A stretch of DNA of 13,750 bases from Planctomycetota bacterium. Its GTDB lineage: Bacteria; Planctomycetota; Phycisphaerae; WQYP01. Location of the stretch: contig JAKATV010000521.1 in assembly GCA_021818565.1 (NCBI GenBank), forward strand, positions 1 through 13,750, read 5' to 3'. The first letter of the stretch is position 1, and every line of letters begins with the position of its first letter. Both the position numbers and the translations under genes were made by a program. This document shows positions 1-5,700 of this stretch, piece by piece. Under the pieces are notes generated by a model, which saw only the letters and a program-made list of their open reading frames with translations, was not told the DNA's origin and did not search any database.

Positions 1-60
1 GTGCCAATGTCGAACATACAGACTCACATGTACATGGCGGGGATCTTTTTCGGATGGTAA
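1..60 (+). CDS. Possible 3' end of an upstream gene (outer-membrane beta-barrel C-terminus?)
   Basis: Frame 1 is open from the left edge to a TAA at 58-60 and would encode about 19 residues ending in MYMAGIFFGW. Counting back from the terminal Trp there is Phe at -3, Ile at -5, Ala at -7 and Tyr at -9. This resembles the C-terminal beta-signal of outer-membrane beta-barrel proteins: terminal aromatic, alternating hydrophobics, Tyr at -9. A TonB-dependent receptor or porin upstream of a glycan-degradation operon would make sense. The other two forward frames are also open across this short stretch, so the frame choice rests only on the motif. Tentative. Confidence 0.3.
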   Translation: MPMSNIQTHMYMAGIFFGW

Positions 61-396
61 GCGTTTGTTCGGATATAACGTAAGCGATGAACAGTAGGGG
101 ATGATTTTTGGTAATTTTTCCCAGGCTAAAAATCGTGAAAAATGAAAGAAATAATCTGGAATCGGGAGTTTATGAGGCGTAAAAACCATGAAAACCCATA
201 TCCGTGCTTTGAAAAGCTGCGATTTCCTGCCGAGGTCGGCACGTTTCCGGGTGAACGGACAAGTAGGCGACGGCGGATGATAGAATGTGATAATCTGTAC
301 ACAACCGCTCCGGCGGACGGTCAACTCGCACTCGGCATACGGCTTGGCCGGGGGAAAAACACTCAGCGGTTTATTTCCATCGTAAAACATCACAGC
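61..396 (+). other. Leader region before the first glycosidase gene
   Basis: About 340 bases with no independently supported gene. From 142 the frame is open into the downstream glycosidase, immediately after an in-frame TGA at 136-138. The translated extension (86 codons before the ATG at 397) is rich in Arg and does not look like a protein domain. ATGs at 142, 172 and 277 are alternative starts, but none has a well-spaced Shine-Dalgarno sequence; GGGAG at 164-168 lies only 3 bases before 172. This stretch most likely holds the operon promoter and leader. I could not pick a convincing -35/-10 pair. Confidence 0.4.
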
Positions 397-2133
397 ATGT
401 GGTTGGTAGCGCCGATTTTTGCTCTGATGACGCTGACGGGAGCGGGCGGCGCAACCCCACAGACCACCACAAAAGACTTCCGGCAGGCCGCGATGAAAAC
501 CCCAGTCTGGGCGGTGCAACTCAATTGGACCCGTGCTGCTACTAAACTGGCACAAGCTTGGCCGGAGCGTACCTTTGCGAAAATTGCGGCCGATGGTATT
601 CGCCATGCCGAAATCAATATGGAATGGGGGGAAGTGGAACCGCAGCGCGGAAAATTTAATTTTACCCTACTGGATCAAACCTTGGCCAACGCGGCCAAAG
701 CCCATGTACAAATTATCCCCATTTTCTGGTACGCCGTATGGGCAAATAATCCGCCCACTTGGATTACGCAATATGATGTGGGATCGTCCGGGGCCAAATC
801 AAAAGTGCCCACTTGGTGGAGCCATTTTAACCGCCAGTCTTATTTCAAGTATGTTACCGCGACTATAGCTCATATTAAAAATAAACCTGGTTTCGGCGGA
901 GCCTTTCTGAATTTTGGCTGGCTGGATTATATGTGGGGGCCGGCCCCGGGCGGCCAAGGTGTCAATGGTTACGCACCGCAGGATATAGCCAAATTTCACC
1001 AGTGGTTGCCGGCGCGTTACCACCATTCTCTGGCCGCACTCAATCAGCATTACCACACACGTTTTACCGCTTGGAATGCGGTTCCGGCGGCGCGCCCGGG
1101 ACATCGGTTGTTTTCCATTTACCAGCACTTTCGCAATTGGAGTGTCATTGAAACCTACAAACATTTGACCCAACTGGTTCGCCGTGACACCACGGCACCG
1201 CTGTACTATTACTGGGGTGGCGGCTATTCCGGAGCCGGCCTCGCTTTTAACGTGCCCGATTCATTTTTTCAATTGGCGAGCCGATATCACGTCACGGTCT
1301 GTGAAGACTGCGCCGACCACACTGGTTTGATGGTGTTATTCAGCAGTTTAGCCAAGGCCTACAAAGTTCCCCTTTTTGAAGAATGGACGCCGGAACCCAG
1401 CGGACTACATGCCGAGATCGCGCAGTTTTTGGGCCATTATGGCTTTGAAATGCCGTACAACGCGGGGATGGACTTCTTTCTCTATGATGGCGGCAAGGTG
1501 TTTAAGATTGGCTACGGGCCCTATGTGCATTGGATCCCAGCGCTAAATCGCATTCACGGCCATTATCCCCAGCAACCAGTGGCGATTTATCTTTCTTATC
1601 ATAAGGTTTTTACCCACCCGACATCCCTGGGCGGTATGGCCGACCGGCTGGGTAAAATCTGGCGGAAGCTGCACTTGGCGTTTACGGTTGTTACCGATCG
1701 GGAAGTTAAGGCGGGAAGAGTTCAACTGCAAAAATTCCGGGCCATATTCCCGATCACCGGACGGCATGACGCTGCCATAAAACAATATGCGGCCCATGGC
1801 GGGCGAGTGCTGAAACATGCAACACAGTTAACCGACTATGCGCCGGAGTATGCGACTTTTGCCCCGGCCACAGCGGGCCTGGAAGTAGTGCCTACGGTAG
1901 ATTTGCCGGATCGTTCAGCATGGATGACGCTAAGTCCGTGGCGCTTGGCACCGCCGTATAAAGGGGGCATCACAATCCATGTAAAGGCGTTGGGACTACC
2001 GCCTGGGCGGTACCGCATTATTAACGCCGCCACCGGTAAGCCCATAGCCGGCGTTGGCGAAGGTAATGCGTTGCGCGTACCACTAGAAATCGCACCGGGG
2101 ACGCTGATGGTCTGGCACATTTTGCCTGAATAG
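397..2133 (+). CDS. GH42-like glycoside hydrolase (beta-galactosidase superfamily), exported
   Basis: Probable retaining exo-glycosidase with a TIM barrel, acting outside the cytoplasm. From the ATG at 397 the product is 578 residues and begins with a hydrophobic stretch (about residues 2-18), a Sec-like signal or anchor. The start is uncertain because the frame is open back to 142. GH42-type landmarks: EVEPQRGKFNF near residues 79-89 (barrel strand 2 region), ALNQHYHTRFTAWN near 214-227, and LFEEWTPEPS near 326-335, where E328 or E329 is the likely nucleophile. A later segment, FRAIFPITG...YAAHGGRVL (about 447-472), resembles the amidotransferase-like second domain of GH42. The Asn-Glu pair expected for the acid/base is not evident: around 170-177 the sequence reads FLNFGWLD. 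It may belong to a GH42-related family (for example GH164, a beta-mannosidase family of similar fold) rather than true GH42. It is first in the operon, and the next gene begins 47 bases after its stop. Confidence 0.72.
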   Translation: MWLVAPIFALMTLTGAGGATPQTTTKDFRQAAMKTPVWAVQLNWTRAATKLAQAWPERTFAKIAADGIRHAEINMEWGEVEPQRGKFNFTLLDQTLANAAKAHVQIIPIFWYAVWANNPPTWITQYDVGSSGAKSKVPTWWSHFNRQSYFKYVTATIAHIKNKPGFGGAFLNFGWLDYMWGPAPGGQGVNGYAPQDIAKFHQWLPARYHHSLAALNQHYHTRFTAWNAVPAARPGHRLFSIYQHFRNWSVIETYKHLTQLVRRDTTAPLYYYWGGGYSGAGLAFNVPDSFFQLASRYHVTVCEDCADHTGLMVLFSSLAKAYKVPLFEEWTPEPSGLHAEIAQFLGHYGFEMPYNAGMDFFLYDGGKVFKIGYGPYVHWIPALNRIHGHYPQQPVAIYLSYHKVFTHPTSLGGMADRLGKIWRKLHLAFTVVTDREVKAGRVQLQKFRAIFPITGRHDAAIKQYAAHGGRVLKHATQLTDYAPEYATFAPATAGLEVVPTVDLPDRSAWMTLSPWRLAPPYKGGITIHVKALGLPPGRYRIINAATGKPIAGVGEGNALRVPLEIAPGTLMVWHILPE

Positions 2134-2168
2134 GGGTGCGTTGCCCCTCGAAACCGTTGCAATGGAAT

Positions 2169-2172
2169 GGAG
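2169..2172 (+). promoter_or_regulatory. Shine-Dalgarno GGAG fixing the start at 2181
   Basis: GGAG lies 8 bases before ATG 2181. It supports that start over the in-frame GTG at 2136, which has no such sequence and would add 15 residues before the signal peptide. Confidence 0.6.
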
Positions 2173-2180
2173 ACTCTGTT

Positions 2181-3572
2181 ATGTCCGAAAATCAATTGGA
2201 TTCCAATGAACAGGCATATTGGCCGAAACTTTCCGCCGAGAAATCAGGACGGAACTTTGATCGGCGGCGCTTTCTAGGTGGAGCGGCGCTCGCTGGTTTG
2301 GCGGCACCGATCATGGGGGGCTTGGCCATGGCGGCACCACCGGAACCAGCCTCGAAAGCCGGCGGATTCGGTGAACCGTATCTTAATGTCCGCAAATTCG
2401 GTGCACGGGGCAACGGCAAAACTGACGACACCAATGCTATACAAAAAGCCTTGGATGCCGCAGGAAAACAGGGCGGAAACGTGGTACTGCTGCCACGGGG
2501 TGAATATCTGGTGCGCGGATCTCTGCATGTGCCGGACGATGTTACATTGCAGGGTGTATTTCGCGCACCGAATCGGGGTAACACCGGCGAAAACAAGGGA
2601 AGCCTGCTGCTGGCCACCGGCGGCAGGGGAAAGCCGGACGGTACACCCTTTATATCCTTGGGAGAAAGTGGCACATTATATGGCTTGACTATTTTTTATC
2701 CCGAGCAGACTTGTCCGAATCCGCCGGTGGAATATCCTTGGACGGTACGTCAACTTTCGGACAACGGGTCTTTGGTGAATGTAACGCTGCTGAATCCGTG
2801 GCAGGGCGTGGATTTCGGCACGGTTACCGGCGGGCGACACTACATCCACGGTCTTTACGGCCAGCCACTGAAAACCGGCCTGTTTATTGATAAGTGCGAG
2901 GATGTCGGGCGTGTAGCCGATGTTCATTTTTGGCCATTTTGGAAGGCCGATGCCCCGACCACGACATTTACCTCCAAAGAAGCCACAGCTTTCCGCATTG
3001 GCCGCACCGACTGGGAATATATGTTTAACTGCTTCGCCATTTGTCATAAAATCGGGTATCACTTTGTGCGTACGCCCAGCGGAGTTCCCAACGTGGTGCT
3101 CACACAGTGCGGGTCGGACGAAGGGGCACCCGGTACAAGGTCAACTTCTGTTCGCGTAGACGGCAACCAGTCGCATGCGGGCATTTCCTTTGTGAATGGC
3201 CAGTTCATGGGAGCGCCATCGATTGAAGTGGGGACAACGAACGCCGGACCCGTGAAGTTCACCAATTGCGGGTTTTGGGGCGGGCCGCTGACGGATGCCA
3301 TGGCTATATTGAAGGGATCCGGCCAGACCACCTTTATGGGTTGTCATTTCACCTCATGGGCGCAGCACGACAGGGAGGCACCGGCCATCGTGCTGCGCCG
3401 TGGCGGCCTGACCGTGAACGGCTGTGAATTTATGGATGCCGGTTCGCAGCAAGTTAGCATTGAAAAGGGTGCCGCTTCCGCAATAATTGTTGGCAACCGT
3501 ATGCGCGGCCCGGTACGAATCCGCAACCAGATTGGTTACAAGGCCCAAATTGGCCTCAACGCCCCGAGCTAA
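2181..3572 (+). CDS. Tat-exported right-handed beta-helix protein (pectate-lyase-superfamily fold)
   Basis: 463-residue product with a twin-arginine signal: RRRFLGG at residues 28-34, then a hydrophobic segment and an alanine-rich cleavage region (AMAA near 49-52). The mature part begins with the pectate-lyase-3/GH28-like N-terminal signature YLNVRKFGARGNGKTDDTNA (residues 67-86), followed by AIQKALDAAGKQGGNVVLLP. This is the capping segment of parallel beta-helix polysaccharide-active proteins. Repeating short strand patterns (VTLLNPWQGVDFG, ISFVNGQFMG, VKFTNCGFWGG, TFMGCHFTSW, LTVNGCEFMDAG) run through the rest, as expected of helix coils. The fold is well supported, but whether it is a lyase, a hydrolase or only a binding protein cannot be read from the sequence. 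Its position among glycosidases suggests it acts on the same polymer outside the cytoplasm. No truncation is seen. Confidence 0.75.
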   Translation: MSENQLDSNEQAYWPKLSAEKSGRNFDRRRFLGGAALAGLAAPIMGGLAMAAPPEPASKAGGFGEPYLNVRKFGARGNGKTDDTNAIQKALDAAGKQGGNVVLLPRGEYLVRGSLHVPDDVTLQGVFRAPNRGNTGENKGSLLLATGGRGKPDGTPFISLGESGTLYGLTIFYPEQTCPNPPVEYPWTVRQLSDNGSLVNVTLLNPWQGVDFGTVTGGRHYIHGLYGQPLKTGLFIDKCEDVGRVADVHFWPFWKADAPTTTFTSKEATAFRIGRTDWEYMFNCFAICHKIGYHFVRTPSGVPNVVLTQCGSDEGAPGTRSTSVRVDGNQSHAGISFVNGQFMGAPSIEVGTTNAGPVKFTNCGFWGGPLTDAMAILKGSGQTTFMGCHFTSWAQHDREAPAIVLRRGGLTVNGCEFMDAGSQQVSIEKGAASAIIVGNRMRGPVRIRNQIGYKAQIGLNAPS

Positions 3573-3631
3573 GTATTCCCGCGTTCCGCCAGCTTGATTC
3601 ACTGTAGCGGACGGCACGCAGTAAATAAAAC

Positions 3632-3635
3632 GAGG
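3632..3635 (+). promoter_or_regulatory. Shine-Dalgarno GAGG fixing the start at 3645
   Basis: GAGG lies 9 bases before ATG 3645. It favours this start over the in-frame TTG at 3594, which would push the Tat signal 17 residues inward. Confidence 0.55.
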
Positions 3636-3644
3636 AATAACCGC

Positions 3645-5576
3645 ATGAAAACAACGAACGGCAATTCATTAACCCGACGAAAATTCCTAGGGGCGACAGG
3701 GGCCGCCTTGGCGATATCCGGCTGCAGCAGGGCCGAAACCCGTGAGACGCAATCCAAGGTCAGAATAGGGAGTCACCAATCGCTTGCCACCATTGACATG
3801 ACCTATACGTTCAAGCTGGATCGGACAGATCCGCATCAGTTACATGAGATATGGGATGATGCGCATGTTCTGGCGGCCTTGCAAGGTTGGGCCAATCGCG
3901 CCCGCCCCACGATCTATCAGTTTTTCATTGGCGGAAATAGCGGAGGCATTGATCGCTTCTGGTGGCACTGGATGCGCGGCCGAAATAACTGGCTAGGCAA
4001 GGCGGCTGTACAGCCGTCCAAAACGCTGCGCGATTTGATCTTGGAATATCGGCACCTTGTGCGGGGCTTGGTGGTCTATGATGAACATGTTCCCTCCACT
4101 TCCAATGTTGCGTCAACTGTGGCGGGCGTGGAAGACCTGCTGCCCATTCGCTTTGATCCATCACCCAAATCGCTGTTTCACTTCCTGACGAAGGACATTC
4201 ATGGACCACGATTTCCAGTTCATCGCTGGCTGATTCATCCCGATGGCGCACCGCTATTCACAGGCCGTGGAGTTATTCCCGGCACCGGCACGGATTCGAC
4301 AAAAAGTGCCAAATGTGATGCCTACATCTGGGCCAAGGAACTTTATCTGGATACCGGACGGTGCAATCCCGCCAAAATGGGGTATTACATGGATGCCTAT
4401 TGGCTGCGGAAGCCGTCTGGTTATATTCCCAACAACACGCTTAGCAATCATGATTATTTCATCGCGCACCGTGGATTCTTTTTTGATCTTGACCCCTGGG
4501 CCGATGAAACGCCCATTGATGATCCGCATCAGCCTTTAGGGACAGATCAACGCACGCTACGCGCCATTTTGCGATCCGCCTGGAATCAAACGCAGGGAGA
4601 ACGGATGATCCACATCGGCGGATTCCCGCCGTGGAATAAAAAATACACCAACTATCCGGGTGCCGGCGGTAAGCATGGCGGCGTGGCCACAGAATGGGAA
4701 TATGCCTATATCGTGACCTGTTTCAACGGCTATATGGATGCGGATGCTCTGGGGTTGGGGGCCATGGCCAATGCGTCGCTGTATCAGCACTACCCGCTTA
4801 AACAAAGTTATCCGCAAAAGTTTCCCACAAAGTCGGACCTTAAAGAGTGGAAGTTTCTGGCTCCTGATGGGAGTGTCGCGGATAAATCGTATGTGGCCAT
4901 TTACGTGGGCGATTATGATTCTGCCGCATGGTTATATCAGATGCTGCCCACGATGTGGACCGATCCGGCGCGCGGCTCAATTCCGCTGGGCTGGGCGTTT
5001 GATCCGAATCTCTCTGACCGATTCGCCCCCGGCATGGTCTATGCTCGGGATAACAAAACACCGAATGATCACTTTATCACGGGCGATTCCGGAGCCGGGT
5101 ATTTGAATCCCGGCGCGCTGCAGACGCCACGCAAGTTCTCCGGCTTGCCGTCCGGAATTGACACTTGGCGTGCACACTGCGAAAAGTACTACCGTTTATG
5201 GGATATTAAATTGACAGGATTTATCATTGACGGCGACGCCCCGGCTATGAATAGTCAAGTGAAAGCGGCCTATGCGCAGTTCTCCCCGGATGGCATGGTG
5301 CCGCAGAAAATTCCGCCCCAGGGAGTTTTCGACGGCATGCCGTATCTCCGCATGGGCGGTCTTTCCGGCAATTCCCCTTCGGATGCGGCGGAGAATATTC
5401 TTCAGGAGACTACCGCCAAAGGGTCGCAATTCAGGATTTATCGCACCGTTCTAAAAACGCCGACGTGGCATAAGGAACTCTTTGAGATATTAAAAAAGTC
5501 CGCGCAAGGTTCGCGCATTGAAATCGTGGACCCATATTCGCTGATGTTATTACTTAAAGGATACTACCATGGCTGA
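3645..5576 (+). CDS. Tat lipoprotein, GxGYxYP-family putative glycoside hydrolase
   Basis: 643-residue product. The N-terminus has a near-ideal twin-arginine motif, LTRRKFLGA (residues 9-17), followed by a hydrophobic stretch and a lipobox, AISGC, with Cys27. It is therefore predicted to be a lipid-anchored protein exported folded through Tat. The phrase LAALQGWANRARPTIY (about 77-91) matches the N-terminal domain of the GxGYxYP family, and GAGYLNP at 483-489 is the signature the family is named for. Other family-like stretches are YVAIYVGDYDSAAWLY and IPLGWAFDPNLSD. The family is common in Bacteroides-type glycan loci and is annotated as a putative glycosidase; I know of no established substrate. 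Here it sits between a beta-helix protein and two alpha-mannosidases, suggesting a role on a mannose-containing glycan. The last 8 bases overlap a small downstream reading frame. Confidence 0.8.
   Translation: MKTTNGNSLTRRKFLGATGAALAISGCSRAETRETQSKVRIGSHQSLATIDMTYTFKLDRTDPHQLHEIWDDAHVLAALQGWANRARPTIYQFFIGGNSGGIDRFWWHWMRGRNNWLGKAAVQPSKTLRDLILEYRHLVRGLVVYDEHVPSTSNVASTVAGVEDLLPIRFDPSPKSLFHFLTKDIHGPRFPVHRWLIHPDGAPLFTGRGVIPGTGTDSTKSAKCDAYIWAKELYLDTGRCNPAKMGYYMDAYWLRKPSGYIPNNTLSNHDYFIAHRGFFFDLDPWADETPIDDPHQPLGTDQRTLRAILRSAWNQTQGERMIHIGGFPPWNKKYTNYPGAGGKHGGVATEWEYAYIVTCFNGYMDADALGLGAMANASLYQHYPLKQSYPQKFPTKSDLKEWKFLAPDGSVADKSYVAIYVGDYDSAAWLYQMLPTMWTDPARGSIPLGWAFDPNLSDRFAPGMVYARDNKTPNDHFITGDSGAGYLNPGALQTPRKFSGLPSGIDTWRAHCEKYYRLWDIKLTGFIIDGDAPAMNSQVKAAYAQFSPDGMVPQKIPPQGVFDGMPYLRMGGLSGNSPSDAAENILQETTAKGSQFRIYRTVLKTPTWHKELFEILKKSAQGSRIEIVDPYSLMLLLKGYYHG
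5556..5561 (+). promoter_or_regulatory. Shine-Dalgarno AAAGGA inside the end of the GxGYxYP gene
   Basis: AAAGGA sits 7 bases before an ATG at 5569, ideal spacing. It lies within coding sequence of the preceding gene and serves no annotated long gene, so it argues that the small frame at 5569-5652 is, or once was, a translated start coupled to the upstream stop. Confidence 0.5.
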
Positions 5577-5652
5577 TCTCTCACGACGCAATGGGCTGGC
5601 CACGTTGGCCGTGGCGGGAACGCACTGGGCGAAAAATATCCTTAACGATTAA
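5569..5652 (+). pseudogene. 27-codon overlapping frame resembling a decapitated Tat-signal gene
   Basis: The ATG at 5569 overlaps the preceding gene's TGA (5574-5576), as in translationally coupled genes, and has an ideal Shine-Dalgarno 7 bases upstream. The frame encodes 27 residues and stops at TAA 5650-5652. The peptide begins MADLSRRNGLATLAVAG: a twin-arginine pair plus a hydrophobic run, like the first part of a Tat signal, but it ends without a mature domain. The simplest reading is the surviving 5' end of a Tat-exported protein gene whose body was deleted. A small real peptide is the alternative. The frame also contains a GC-rich inverted repeat (5599-5615). Confidence 0.4.
5599..5615. 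repeat. GC-rich inverted repeat, possible RNA hairpin
   Basis: GCCACG (5599-5604) and CGTGGC (5610-5615) form a perfect 6-bp stem with the 5-base loop TTGGC. There is no T-run behind it, so it is not a standard intrinsic terminator. It lies between the GxGYxYP gene and the GH92 pair and could be an mRNA stability or processing element, or chance. Confidence 0.3.
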
Positions 5653-5700
5653 ACTTTCAAAGAAAGGCAGTCTGGTTTTTATAAATTGTGAGGATTACGT

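Noticed and set aside
74..79. TATAAC as the operon -10 box
   Set aside because: The only T-rich candidate for -35 (around 46-51) is about 22 bases away, too far for a standard promoter.
277..294. GATAAT as a -10 box in the leader
   Set aside because: No acceptable -35 hexamer lies at 16-18 bases upstream.
2132..2148. AGGGG...CCCCT inverted repeat after the first gene as a terminator
   Set aside because: The stem is only 5 bp and no T-run follows. The next gene starts 33 bases on with a good ribosome site, so read-through is expected.
5655..5685. Possible promoter before the first GH92 gene (TTCAAA ... TATAAA)
   Set aside because: Spacing is plausible, but transcription would start within or next to the Shine-Dalgarno sequence at 5690-5694 and spoil translation. 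The genes look co-transcribed anyway.
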